DNA of 64,000 nucleotides, taken from assembly GCA_963798865.1 (NCBI GenBank), contig CAWCVZ010000004.1, positions 1,240,001 through 1,304,000 of the forward strand, written 5' to 3'. How positions within the stretch are numbered: position 1 is the stretch's first letter; every line of letters starts with the position of its first letter. A program made the position numbers and the translations under genes. A model generated the notes under the pieces. That model ran no database searches, was not told where the DNA came from, and saw only the letters and a program-made list of their open reading frames with translations. Of the stretch, positions 1-8,723 are shown in pieces. The stretch is from RBG-16-34-14 sp963798865. GTDB taxonomy: Bacteria > Bacteroidota > Ignavibacteria > Ignavibacteriales > Ignavibacteriaceae.

Positions 1-137
1 TTGCAAATATGGCAGGAACATCAAGAGAAACTATTTCAAGAACTTTACATACTTTTGCAAAAAAAGGACTGGTGGAATTAGACGGCTCAAAATTAAGAAT
101 CCTTAATTATGAAAAATTCAAGGAGCTATTCAGTTAA
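1..137 (+). CDS. Crp/Fnr-family transcriptional regulator, C-terminal end only
   Basis: The reading frame is open from the left edge (third frame) to a TAA at 135-137. It encodes about 44 residues beginning ANMAGTSRETISRTL. That is the recognition helix of a Crp-type winged helix-turn-helix, where the GTSRETISRTL pattern contacts DNA. The remainder, KKGLVELDGSKLRILN followed by a short tail, is the usual wing and C-terminus of this family. The cyclic-nucleotide-binding-like sensor domain lies outside the window, so the ligand cannot be judged. The PHP gene follows 47 bases later on the same strand. Confidence 0.75.
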   Translation, partial: ANMAGTSRETISRTLHTFAKKGLVELDGSKLRILNYEKFKELFS

Positions 138-184
138 GCTTACTTTAAACTTCGAAATCTTATATTCAATAAACCGGGTTATTA

Positions 185-1018
185 ATGGTAAACGGAAAAG
201 CTGATTTACATACGCACACTACCCACTCTGACGGATTCTTTTCCCCAAAAGAAATTATTCAAAAAGCTAAAAAATTTTCATTAGATGTAATCAGCGTTAC
301 AGATCATGATAATATTAAGGGATTTAAAGAAGCTTACGAAGCTGGTAAAGAACTTGGAGTTGAAGTAATACCAGGTGTCGAAATAAGTTCTGAGATAGGC
401 GACAGGGAAATCCATATTCTTGGTTACTTTTTTGATCCGGAAAATTCCGAGCTAGAACGTTATCTTAGTTTTTTTAGAGAAGAAAGAATAAAACGGGCAG
501 GGAGAATTGTAAATAAACTGATGAACCTTGGATTTGAAATTACTCTGGATGAGATTCTTAAAAAAGCGGGAAGATCTTCTGTTGGGCGGCCACATATTGC
601 TCATGCTATGCTTGAAAGAGGAATTGTTTCATCTTATTATGAAGCTTTTAACAAGTACATTGGAAATGGAGCCCCTGCTTTTGAAAAAAAAGTTCACTTA
701 TCTCCACAAAGCGCATTCAGAATTATTAACGAAGCTGGAGGTTTATCTTTTATAGCTCACCCGGGAAATATCCATGAAAAACTTTTAAAGGAACTTATTG
801 ATGCGGGAATGGATGGCATAGAAGTAATTCATCCGTCGCATTCTAAATTACAGCAAAAATTTTATAGAGGAATTGTTAATTCATATTTTTTACTTGAGTC
901 CGGCGGATCCGATTTTCATGGCGGGAAAAGAGAGGATGAAGCTAATCTCGGGCAATACTTCACTAGCATTCCGGCTGTTGAAGCAATGAGAAAAAGGTTG
1001 ATGAAGCACTCTGCTTAG
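185..1018 (+). CDS. PHP-domain metal-dependent phosphoesterase
   Basis: This 277-residue protein has a complete PHP (polymerase and histidinol phosphatase) fold. The metal-binding motifs are visible in order: DLHTHTTHSDG (residues 7-17), VTDHDN (38-43), GVEIS (64-68), RPHIA (135-139), AHPG (191-194) and GSDFHG (241-246). Its length and motif set match the stand-alone YciV/RNase AM-like group, known to hydrolyse 3',5'-nucleoside bisphosphates or the 5' end of short RNAs. The substrate here is inferred from family only. ribH follows after 29 bases, so the two may be co-transcribed. No signal peptide is seen, so it should be cytoplasmic. Confidence 0.85.
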   Translation: MVNGKADLHTHTTHSDGFFSPKEIIQKAKKFSLDVISVTDHDNIKGFKEAYEAGKELGVEVIPGVEISSEIGDREIHILGYFFDPENSELERYLSFFREERIKRAGRIVNKLMNLGFEITLDEILKKAGRSSVGRPHIAHAMLERGIVSSYYEAFNKYIGNGAPAFEKKVHLSPQSAFRIINEAGGLSFIAHPGNIHEKLLKELIDAGMDGIEVIHPSHSKLQQKFYRGIVNSYFLLESGGSDFHGGKREDEANLGQYFTSIPAVEAMRKRLMKHSA

Positions 1019-1047
1019 CTTGTCAAAAAATAACCTGGAAACATTCA

Positions 1048-1518
1048 ATGAAAATTATCGAAGGAAATAAAAAAGTTAAAAGCCTTCGTTTAGCTATTGT
1101 TCAAAGTAAATTTAATGTGAAAGTGTGTGAAGGATTACTTTCAGGAGCTTTAAACTGTTTAAGTGAATATGGTTTTGAAGAAGATGAAATACTGATTGTA
1201 AAAGTACCCGGCGCTTTTGAAATTCCCATAGCTGCTGATAAGCTTGCTCAACAAAAAAAATACGATGCGATTATTTGTCTTGGTGCCGTAATTAAAGGTG
1301 AGACGGCGCATTTCGATTACATATCAAAAGCAGTAACTGATGGCATTTTACATGTTGGACTAAAACACGGAATCCCTGTTATCTTTGGTGTTTTAACAGC
1401 ATACAATGAAGAACAAGCTGAAATAAGGTCAGGTGAAAATGAAACCAACAAAGGAAGGGAAGCTGCTGAAACTGCTGTTGAAATGGGAAATCTTATGAAA
1501 AAGCTAAATAAGTTTTAG
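1048..1518 (+). CDS. ribH: 6,7-dimethyl-8-ribityllumazine synthase
   Basis: This enzyme condenses 3,4-dihydroxy-2-butanone 4-phosphate with 5-amino-6-ribitylaminouracil, the next-to-last step of riboflavin synthesis. The 156-residue length is typical. The family motifs are present: PGAFEIP (54-60), IKGETAHFD (82-90, with catalytic His88) and GVLT (114-117). The family normally assembles as a 60-mer or pentamer in the cytoplasm. It sits alone here without other rib genes, 29 bases after the PHP gene. No FMN riboswitch is visible upstream, as there is no room for one. Confidence 0.95.
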   Translation: MKIIEGNKKVKSLRLAIVQSKFNVKVCEGLLSGALNCLSEYGFEEDEILIVKVPGAFEIPIAADKLAQQKKYDAIICLGAVIKGETAHFDYISKAVTDGILHVGLKHGIPVIFGVLTAYNEEQAEIRSGENETNKGREAAETAVEMGNLMKKLNKF

Positions 1519-1639
1519 CTTAAGAATTTTACACTTTTCTAAATAAAAAAATATCGTAAATTTTCCAAAGCAATTAATATATTCTCAGAGGTTAGAATAA
1601 GATAATTTCTACCGCACAACTAACTAAGGAAAATTTAAA

Positions 1640-3877
1640 ATGTATTTTTTAATTATCTTATTCCTTGCAGGTTACACTTCCCTACTATTTTCCCAGCAGT
1701 TTTCCGGCTGGCAGAATTTTACAGATATGAAAAATGTAAAATCTCTTTATGCTGATGGAAATCTTATTTGGGCTGCCTCAGATGGTGGAGTTTTTTCATA
1801 TAATATTGATAAAAGTTCATATTCCAAATTTGTTAAAGTTGATGGCTTAAATGGAGTTTTAATAAATGCTGTTACTGTTGATAAATATGGAAAAGTCTGG
1901 TTCGGCAGCAGTAATGGAATAATAGATGTCTATGATCCTCAATCCAAAACCTTCAGAAGTGTACTTGATATTTTTATCACGGATAAAAGTTCAAAAAAAA
2001 TTAATGAACTTACTGCTTCCGGCGATACAATATTCGTGGCTTCAGATTTCGGAATCTCACTAATTAACGCAAACAATTATCTCTTCTTTGATACATTTTC
2101 AAAATTCGGAAGTTTACCATCGGGTATTGGTGTTAATAGTATTTTTAATTCTGGATTGATATATGCCTGCACTGATATGGGTATTGCAATTCAAAAAAAC
2201 GGGGCAACAAATCTTTCAGCTCCTGAATCCTGGAATGTTTATACAACAATTGATGGATTACCTTCTGATAGTGCTACCAAACTAGTTAATTATAATAATT
2301 CAATTGTTGCTACCACCTCCAGAGGTCTGGCGCAATATAACGGCACATCCTTTATACCTTTTATTGATCAATTAAATAATCATCGCATAAATGATTTGGC
2401 TGCAGCCGGGGATTCATTATTTATTTTAACTGATAAACAAAATATAAGCAGATTTCAAAATGGAGAATTGACTCAAATTTTTTCTTCTCCTGAAAATAAT
2501 ATTTTTAAAATCAGTTACTCCCCCCAGGGAATTTTAGCTGCAACCTCAAAAGGAATATTAAGATTATCGGATGGAATTTATCTTTATCCAAATGGTCCGC
2601 TGGCAAATCTCTTTCCGGATCTTGCCGTTGATAATAATGGTATTCTATGGTCTGCAAGCGGTACAGCAGGTTCGGGAGTTGGTTTTTACAGATACGATGG
2701 GAACTCATGGTCAAATTTTAATATGAGTAACACGCCTGAACTTTCATCAAATGCTTATTTCAATCTATATATCGGTAACGATAATACTGTTTACTGGGGA
2801 AGCTGGGGCCAGGGATTTACTATGATTAAAAATAATAATATCAGAAATTTTAATGTAGCAAACACAGGACTACAGGGAATACAGAATGATCCAAATTATC
2901 TTGTTATCAGTGGAATAGCCAGGGATTCTAAAAATAATCTCTGGATTTTAAGCTATGGTTCTGTTGATAGAAAAATTTTAGCAATGTCCGGCGATCTTGA
3001 ACATTGGAACACTTATTTTGTCCCCGAGATAGGAAACACCTATGTTGATGAGATATTTCATCTTGCAATTGATAACTATGATACAAAATGGTTTGCAGTG
3101 CAGCGCGGTAAACAAGGTTTATTTTATTTTAATGAAGGAAATAATTCTGATCCCGCAGTTACGGCTGATGACAGATCGGGTTATTTAAATAAAAATTCGG
3201 GATTAAATCATGATTTTGTTACAGCCATTGCAGTTGACAGGCGCGGAGATGTTTGGGTGGGGACAAGTTTAGGTGTTAACATTATAAGCAATGTTGGTTC
3301 GGTTTTATCATCTGACCCTCAATTAAGGATAAGTTCTGTTTTTTCACTCAGACAGCAAACTATTACTGCAATACTTGTTGATCCTTTAAATCTAAAATGG
3401 ATTGGAACAAACCAGGGTTTACATTTAATTAACTCTGATGGAACAAGCTTATTGGCATCATTTAATTCTAAGAACAGTCCTTTATTATCTGATGAAATAA
3501 CCAGCCTGGCAATTGATGAAAATTCAGGGACTGTTTATGTAGGAACAGACAGAGGATTAACATCATTTAAAACTACATCAGTAAAACCCAAAGAAACTTT
3601 TGACGAGCTTTTTGTTTATCCAAATCCTTTTATTCTCAATAAGGAAAATAACCTTATAACAATTGATGGATTGATTAGAGATACTGATATCAAAATTTTA
3701 TCTATTAATGGAAAACTGGTAAAACAATTCACTACACCCGGCGGACGTATCGCTTTATGGGATGGAAGAGATGAATTTGGAGATTTAGTATCCAGCGGAG
3801 TTTATTTTATTGTGGCTTTTGACCAGGAAGGAAACAACGTTGCTAAAACAAAAATTGCTGTTTTAAGAGAAGATTAG
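1640..3877 (+). CDS. PorZ-like two-propeller secreted protein with C-terminal sorting-type domain
   Basis: This 745-residue protein starts with a signal peptide (roughly residues 1-19, hydrophobic, then a SQQ junction). The mature N-terminus has the GWQNFTDMKNVKSL...LIWAASDGGVFSY pattern seen in PorZ, the type IX secretion system (T9SS) attachment-complex protein with two beta-propellers. Many propeller blades follow, each with a W-x-G-(S/T)-x-x-G or 'AVDKYGKVWFG' core. The C-terminus from about residue 655 (FVYPNPF, then a FlgD-Ig/T9SS-type beta fold ending in VYFIVAF and KTKIAVL) is a sorting-type domain. I infer a surface protein linked to T9SS. A periplasmic or outer-surface two-component-regulator propeller protein of other function is the alternative. 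Confidence 0.72.
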   Translation: MYFLIILFLAGYTSLLFSQQFSGWQNFTDMKNVKSLYADGNLIWAASDGGVFSYNIDKSSYSKFVKVDGLNGVLINAVTVDKYGKVWFGSSNGIIDVYDPQSKTFRSVLDIFITDKSSKKINELTASGDTIFVASDFGISLINANNYLFFDTFSKFGSLPSGIGVNSIFNSGLIYACTDMGIAIQKNGATNLSAPESWNVYTTIDGLPSDSATKLVNYNNSIVATTSRGLAQYNGTSFIPFIDQLNNHRINDLAAAGDSLFILTDKQNISRFQNGELTQIFSSPENNIFKISYSPQGILAATSKGILRLSDGIYLYPNGPLANLFPDLAVDNNGILWSASGTAGSGVGFYRYDGNSWSNFNMSNTPELSSNAYFNLYIGNDNTVYWGSWGQGFTMIKNNNIRNFNVANTGLQGIQNDPNYLVISGIARDSKNNLWILSYGSVDRKILAMSGDLEHWNTYFVPEIGNTYVDEIFHLAIDNYDTKWFAVQRGKQGLFYFNEGNNSDPAVTADDRSGYLNKNSGLNHDFVTAIAVDRRGDVWVGTSLGVNIISNVGSVLSSDPQLRISSVFSLRQQTITAILVDPLNLKWIGTNQGLHLINSDGTSLLASFNSKNSPLLSDEITSLAIDENSGTVYVGTDRGLTSFKTTSVKPKETFDELFVYPNPFILNKENNLITIDGLIRDTDIKILSINGKLVKQFTTPGGRIALWDGRDEFGDLVSSGVYFIVAFDQEGNNVAKTKIAVLRED

Positions 3878-3894
3878 AGAATCCTTAGCCTCAG

Positions 3895-5841
3895 ATGATT
3901 GATCTTTCAAACATTTCACTTCAGTTCAATGGCAAATATTTATACAGAGATATTAATTATAGAATTAATGCCGGCGATAAAATTTCACTTGTTGGGGCAA
4001 ATGGAACAGGAAAAACCTCCCTTCTAAAAATTATTTCGGGCGAACTACAGGCAGAAAAAGGAAATGTTTACAAACAAAAAGGTGTTTCTATTGGATACCT
4101 CCCGCAGGAAAATGTAACTCACAAAAGCAAAAGTTTAATTGATGAAGCCTCTTCAGCTTTAAACGATATAATATCTCTGAGGGAAAAAGAGCAATATCTT
4201 GCTGAAAAACTCTTAAATCCAAACCCAGATGAAATCGAGAGAATTGATTTAATAAATCAGCTTGGAGAAGTCCATCACCGGCTTGAAGAGCTTGATTCTT
4301 ATAGTGCGGATGCCCGTATTAAAAAAATATTAACAGGACTTGGATTCACCGAAGATGATTTTAATAAGCTGACTGATGAATTTTCCGGCGGCTGGCAAAT
4401 GAGAATTGCTCTTGCAAAAATTTTAATCTCCCAGAATGATATTCTTCTTTTAGATGAACCTACAAATCATCTTGATCTTGACTCGCTTGAATGGCTGATC
4501 GGCTTTCTTAAAAGTTATAATGGAGCCTTGCTTGTTGTGTCGCATGATAAACATTTTGTCGATGAGATAACGAATAAAACTCTTGAAATATTTCTTGGCA
4601 GGTTTAATACCTTCAATGGAAATTATGAAGCTTACCTGAAATACAAAGAAGAGAGGGACAGCCTACTTGCCGCACAATATGAACAACAACAGAAAAAATT
4701 AAAAGAGACAGAAAAATTTATTGAAAGATTCCGTTACAAAGCCACTAAAGCCCGGCAGGTGCAGAGCAGGATAAAACAGCTTGAGAAAATAGAGCTTGTT
4801 CAGCTTCCGGATGAAGCTGGTAAAATAAAACTGAAATTTCCTGAACCACCGCATAGCGGCAGAATAAATATCGAGCTTAAAAATCTTTCTAAATCTTACG
4901 GGAATAATCATGTCCTGGATAATATCAATTTTGTAGTTGAAAGAGGAGATAAGATTGCTTTTGTTGGACCTAACGGTGCAGGTAAATCAACACTGGCAAA
5001 AATAATTGCGGGAAAAATTAATTTTGATTCGGGTGAAAGAATTCCCGGACATAATACAATTATTAATTATTATGCTCAGGATGTTGCTGATGATCTGAAT
5101 CCAGATTTAGATCTTATTGAAACTCTTGAAGAAGCTTCTCCTGATAAAACGCCGGTTTACTTAAGAAGTCTTCTGGGATCATTTTTATTTTCCGGTGATG
5201 ACGTATTTAAAAATGTTGGTGTTTTATCGGGTGGAGAAAAAAGCAGGGTTGCTCTTGCAAAAATTTTGCTTACTCAATCAAATCTTATAGTTCTTGATGA
5301 GCCTACAAACCATCTTGATTATTCGTCAAAGATAATTCTGCAAAATGCTTTAAAAGATTTTTCCGGCTCTTTAATTCTTGTTTCGCACGATATAGATTTT
5401 CTGCGACCTGTTGTAAATAAAGTGGTTTACATTAAGGATAAAACATTAAAAATTTTCCCGGACGGAATTGATTATTTCCTCTCAAAGAGAATTGAAATAA
5501 TTTATGATGAAGAAAAAGAAAAAACAGCTGAAAAGAATCTTCCGGGTGCATCAAGAAAGGAACAAAAAAGAATGGAAGCAGAGCTTCGACAAAAAAAATA
5601 TCTTGCAACAAAAGATCTGATAAAGAGTGTAGATGCGCTTGAATTAAAAATTTCTGAATTGGAAAAAAGAGAGACCAGGGTTGAGAAAGAGCTTTCTAAT
5701 CCTGATATATATAAAACTCCTGAAACCCTTAAAGAAAAAAATCTTGAATTGAAGAAAATAAAAAAAGAGCTTGAGCAATTATTAAAACAATGGGAAATCC
5801 GGACGAGCGAATTACACAAAGCAGAAGAAAAATTTACTTAA
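3895..5841 (+). CDS. ABC-F family ribosome-associated ATPase
   Basis: This 648-residue protein holds two ABC ATPase domains and no membrane segment, the ABC-F arrangement. The first domain has Walker A GANGTGKTS (34-42), signature FSGGW (163-167) and Walker B ILLLDEPTNHLD (183-194). The second has GPNGAGKST near residue 358, LSGGEKSRVALAK and LIVLDEPTNHLD. A charged linker between the domains (around residues 260-310) fits the P-site tRNA interaction motif. A lysine/glutamate-rich coiled coil fills residues 550-645, as in Uup-like members. Such proteins act on stalled or antibiotic-bound ribosomes; which job applies here cannot be read from sequence. Its stop overlaps the stop of the convergent ROK gene. 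Confidence 0.9.
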   Translation: MIDLSNISLQFNGKYLYRDINYRINAGDKISLVGANGTGKTSLLKIISGELQAEKGNVYKQKGVSIGYLPQENVTHKSKSLIDEASSALNDIISLREKEQYLAEKLLNPNPDEIERIDLINQLGEVHHRLEELDSYSADARIKKILTGLGFTEDDFNKLTDEFSGGWQMRIALAKILISQNDILLLDEPTNHLDLDSLEWLIGFLKSYNGALLVVSHDKHFVDEITNKTLEIFLGRFNTFNGNYEAYLKYKEERDSLLAAQYEQQQKKLKETEKFIERFRYKATKARQVQSRIKQLEKIELVQLPDEAGKIKLKFPEPPHSGRINIELKNLSKSYGNNHVLDNINFVVERGDKIAFVGPNGAGKSTLAKIIAGKINFDSGERIPGHNTIINYYAQDVADDLNPDLDLIETLEEASPDKTPVYLRSLLGSFLFSGDDVFKNVGVLSGGEKSRVALAKILLTQSNLIVLDEPTNHLDYSSKIILQNALKDFSGSLILVSHDIDFLRPVVNKVVYIKDKTLKIFPDGIDYFLSKRIEIIYDEEKEKTAEKNLPGASRKEQKRMEAELRQKKYLATKDLIKSVDALELKISELEKRETRVEKELSNPDIYKTPETLKEKNLELKKIKKELEQLLKQWEIRTSELHKAEEKFT

Positions 5842-6812
5842 ACTTTTACACCAAGAAATTCTTCTGCAAGAGGTATCCCGCCATAGAGTGCGGCATCATC
5901 ACCTAGCTTAGAAACTAAAATCTTTAATCCTTTGCCAGAACCCGTCATAATATTTTCTTTAAATGATTTCTTTATTTGCGGCAGCATAAATTTACCCATA
6001 GCTTCCATTACCCCACCGCCTAAAACAATCATATCAACATTTAAAAGATTGGAAATGCCTGCAAGCGTTATACCGATTATTTCGCTGGCTTCATTTACTC
6101 TTTTTAAAGCCACAGGATCTTTCTCCTTAACTGCCTGAGATAAAGCTTTACTTTTTATCCTGCCTTTATTTTTAACAACACCTGAAAGCAAACTTTTTTT
6201 CCCGGACTTAATATCTTTCTCAATATTTTTTACAATTGCAGTTCTGCTGGCAACTGCTTCGAAACATCCTTTGTTTCCGCATCCGCATAAAGGACCATCT
6301 TTATTAACAATTAAATGTCCTATTTCGCCCGCAACATTATTTGATCCCCTGTATATCTTTTTGTTAATAATTATTCCACCGCCTATTCCTGTACCGATGA
6401 AAACTACAAGCATATTGTTTGCTGTATTACCCACTCCAAACTCTTTTATTCCAAGTGCACCAAGGTTAACATCGTTTTCAATCAGGACGGGATAAGGAAT
6501 AAGATGATGGAGTTGTTCACCCAGATTAAAATTTTTTAAACCCAGGTTTGGAGCCAAACCGATTATACCTGTAAAAGGATTAACCGACCCGGGGACTCCA
6601 AGACAAACGGCTTTAACATTAGACTCACTAAGATGAAGCTCATCCACTACGTCATTAACAATCTGTGAAAGGCTTTGAATATATTTTTTTTTATTGTTTC
6701 CGGGAGGAGTTTCCCTCTTAACCCGGGCAATAATTCCATCGTGAGAATTGATTGCAGCAGCAAGAATTTTTGTGCCCCCCATATCAATACTAATTATGCA
6801 ATCCCGTTTCAG
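5838..6812 (-). CDS. ROK-family sugar kinase (glucokinase-like), apparent CTG start
   Basis: ROK kinases phosphorylate sugars such as glucose or N-acetylhexosamines using ATP. The motifs seen are IDMGGTK at the N-terminus (phosphate loop), GTGIGGGII, the GEIGH histidine, and the zinc cluster CGCGNKGCFE. The first ATG (6782) would cut off the beta strand before GGTK. The frame stays open upstream and reads LKRDCIISIDMGGTK, the classic ROK beginning, starting at a CTG (6812). An AAAGGAG ribosome site lies 5 bases before that CTG, while none precedes the ATG. I therefore chose CTG, giving about 324 residues. It is divergent from rsmA and convergent with the ABC-F gene, so probably monocistronic. 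Confidence 0.88.
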   Translation of the reverse strand: MKRDCIISIDMGGTKILAAAINSHDGIIARVKRETPPGNNKKKYIQSLSQIVNDVVDELHLSESNVKAVCLGVPGSVNPFTGIIGLAPNLGLKNFNLGEQLHHLIPYPVLIENDVNLGALGIKEFGVGNTANNMLVVFIGTGIGGGIIINKKIYRGSNNVAGEIGHLIVNKDGPLCGCGNKGCFEAVASRTAIVKNIEKDIKSGKKSLLSGVVKNKGRIKSKALSQAVKEKDPVALKRVNEASEIIGITLAGISNLLNVDMIVLGGGVMEAMGKFMLPQIKKSFKENIMTGSGKGLKILVSKLGDDAALYGGIPLAEEFLGVKV

Positions 6813-6817
6813 ATTAA

Positions 6818-6824
6818 CTCCTTT
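6818..6824 (-). promoter_or_regulatory. Shine-Dalgarno site deciding a CTG start
   Basis: On the minus strand AAAGGAG lies 5 bases upstream of CTG (6812-6810). There is no ATG, GTG or TTG in frame between this site and the internal ATG at 6782, 36 bases away. The site is the main support for CTG initiation of the ROK kinase. Confidence 0.6.
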
Positions 6825-6896
6825 GTTTTAATAATTCAAAGATAAAAATGTATAATCAAAATTGTATATCTTTTGCTCACTTAATATGTTTGAAAA

Positions 6897-7709
6897 ATGA
6901 ATTTAAAGCCTCTCAAAAGATTCGGACAGAATTATCTTACTGATCCAAATATACTTAATAAAATTGTTACAGAAATCTCTCCTGAAGAAGAGGATAATTT
7001 AATTGAAATAGGACCAGGCAAAGGCGCATTAACCGGGAAGCTTTTAGAGAAAGTGACATCTCTTACAGCTATTGAAATTGATAAAAGGGTTTGCGACGAG
7101 TTATCTGAAAAATTTCCAGAATTAAAATTAATTTCAGGTGATTTCCTTAAAATTGATTTGAATGATTTATATTCATTTAAAAATAAGAAGCTCAGAGTTG
7201 TTGGAAATATTCCTTACAACATAACCGCTCCAATCCTTTTTAAAATGATTGAGAATAGCAGCCTTGTAAATGATTCCGTAATTATGGTTCAGTATGAAGT
7301 TGCTAAAAGGATTAAAGGAAAAAAAGGAACGAAGGATTACGGAATTCTTTCTGTACTTTTAAATTATTTCGCTGAGGTAAAATTCTGTTTCAAAGTTTCA
7401 CCATCATCGTTTTATCCAAAGCCGAATGTTGATTCGGCAGTCATTCATCTTTTCTTTAAGGAAATTAATATTACTGAAGAAGTGAAGTCCGCCTTTATAA
7501 AAGTTGTTAAGGCATCATTTGGAAACAGGAGAAAAACGCTAAAAAATTCCCTGAGTAATAGTATATTTATGAATATTGATTTTAAGAATTCAGGAATAGA
7601 TTTATCCAAAAGAGCCGAGCAGCTTGATGCTGAAGATTTTCTAAAACTGTCTGAATTTATTTTAAGCATAAAGGATAAAACAAATATGAACAAGAACACT
7701 ACCACGTGA
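6897..7709 (+). CDS. rsmA: 16S rRNA adenine dimethyltransferase (KsgA)
   Basis: RsmA dimethylates two adjacent adenines in the 3' hairpin of 16S rRNA using S-adenosylmethionine, a late 30S assembly checkpoint. The 270 residues contain QNYLTDP (11-17), the SAM site IEIGPGKGALT (36-46), and the catalytic NIPYNITAPIL motif (104-114), where NIPY is motif IV of the N6-adenine methyltransferases. PSSFYPKPNVDSAV further on is the family-specific C-terminal signature. The stop overlaps the start of the next gene (TGATG), so the two are translationally linked. It diverges from the ROK gene across about 84 bases. Confidence 0.96.
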   Translation: MNLKPLKRFGQNYLTDPNILNKIVTEISPEEEDNLIEIGPGKGALTGKLLEKVTSLTAIEIDKRVCDELSEKFPELKLISGDFLKIDLNDLYSFKNKKLRVVGNIPYNITAPILFKMIENSSLVNDSVIMVQYEVAKRIKGKKGTKDYGILSVLLNYFAEVKFCFKVSPSSFYPKPNVDSAVIHLFFKEINITEEVKSAFIKVVKASFGNRRKTLKNSLSNSIFMNIDFKNSGIDLSKRAEQLDAEDFLKLSEFILSIKDKTNMNKNTTT

Positions 7710-8656
7710 TGCTGATAAAATCCTTCTTAAAAAATTTAAAGGCATTTGACCTGGTAGTTGTTGTATTCTTCATACTTCTGACCCTTCTAAATTTAATTTT
7801 CAGAGAAAAAGTTAACCAGTGGCTGATTTTTATTCTTTTAAATACTTCAATAATTATTTATGCTTTTTTAATCGCCTTCCTCGAAAATAAATCAAATGCC
7901 AGAATCTGGAGAATTTTGCATTACTGGTATATCGCTCCTCTTATATTAATAACATTTAAAGAACTCTACTTTATGATAAAACCAATAAGACCATACGACT
8001 TTGATTGGTTATTTATACAGATTGACAGATGGATGTTTGGAACTGATCCTACAAAATTTCTTTATCATTATTCTCATCCGGTTATTACAGAAATACTCCA
8101 GATAGTTTATGGAAGCTTTTATCTTCTGCCGATTCTTCTGGGATTATTTTTGCTCAGGAAAAAAAGATACTTAGCAACTGATTTTGCTGTCTTTTCTATT
8201 GTTTACGGATTTTATCTCTCTTATATAGGTTATTTTGCTTTGCCGGGTGTCGGGCCTCGCTTTACATTACATAATTTTGAAAATACAAATAAAGAACTGC
8301 CGGGTTTATTTTTAACTAATCCTCTAAGAGAATTTGTTAATATCGGTGAATCAATTCCGGAAGGAACTCAGAATCCAGCCGAATATGTTCAGAGAGATGT
8401 TTTTCCAAGCGGTCATACAATGCTAACGCTTATTGTAATGTTTCTTTCCGTAAGATTAAGAAGCAGATCAAGATATTTCTTTGTCCCTATTGGTTCCTTG
8501 CTGATTATCGCAACAGTTTATCTCCGTTACCATTATGTTATTGATTTAATAGGGGGATTAATTTTTATGATGTTCTCTGTGTGGTCGGGCAAATACATTT
8601 TTAACTGGTGGAGAAGAAAAATAGGACAGGAAGAATTTGAGTACGATAAAGCATAG
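7709..8656 (+). CDS. PAP2-superfamily integral membrane phosphatase/transferase
   Basis: This protein of about 315 residues has six or so hydrophobic segments. The PAP2 catalytic motifs are FPSGHTML (near residue 235) and YLRYHYVID (near 271), carrying the two histidines and the aspartate of the phosphatase. The layout, with an extra N-terminal block containing RPYDFDWLFIQID and a late PAP2 core, resembles the inositol-phosphotransferase/Aur1-like PAP2 branch. A phospholipid-related substrate in the membrane is likely but unproven. ATG 7709 overlaps the rsmA stop; a GTG at 7706 is an alternative. The stop codon lies inside the inverted repeat at 8650-8702. Confidence 0.8.
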   Translation: MLIKSFLKNLKAFDLVVVVFFILLTLLNLIFREKVNQWLIFILLNTSIIIYAFLIAFLENKSNARIWRILHYWYIAPLILITFKELYFMIKPIRPYDFDWLFIQIDRWMFGTDPTKFLYHYSHPVITEILQIVYGSFYLLPILLGLFLLRKKRYLATDFAVFSIVYGFYLSYIGYFALPGVGPRFTLHNFENTNKELPGLFLTNPLREFVNIGESIPEGTQNPAEYVQRDVFPSGHTMLTLIVMFLSVRLRSRSRYFFVPIGSLLIIATVYLRYHYVIDLIGGLIFMMFSVWSGKYIFNWWRRKIGQEEFEYDKA

Positions 8657-8702
8657 GCTAGGGCAAAGGCTAAGAAGAGATACTAACCCTATGCCCTATG
8701 CT
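8650..8702. repeat. Imperfect inverted repeat overlapping the PAP2 stop codon
   Basis: The left arm, agcataggctaggg (8650-8663), is almost the reverse complement of the right arm, ccctatgccctatgct (8687-8702). About 14 of 16 positions pair if two gaps are allowed. The left arm supplies the TAG stop of the PAP2 gene, and the right arm ends 21 bases before the ubiE ATG. The built-in repetition of 'cctatg' and its GC-rich character beside AT-rich spacer DNA suggest a dispersed repeat that landed at the gene end. It has no T-run and is a poor terminator. Confidence 0.55.
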
Positions 8703-8723
8703 CTTTCCACTTTGCGATTGAAT

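Noticed and set aside
1019..1047. FMN riboswitch before ribH
   Set aside because: The gap is only 29 bases, too short for the element.
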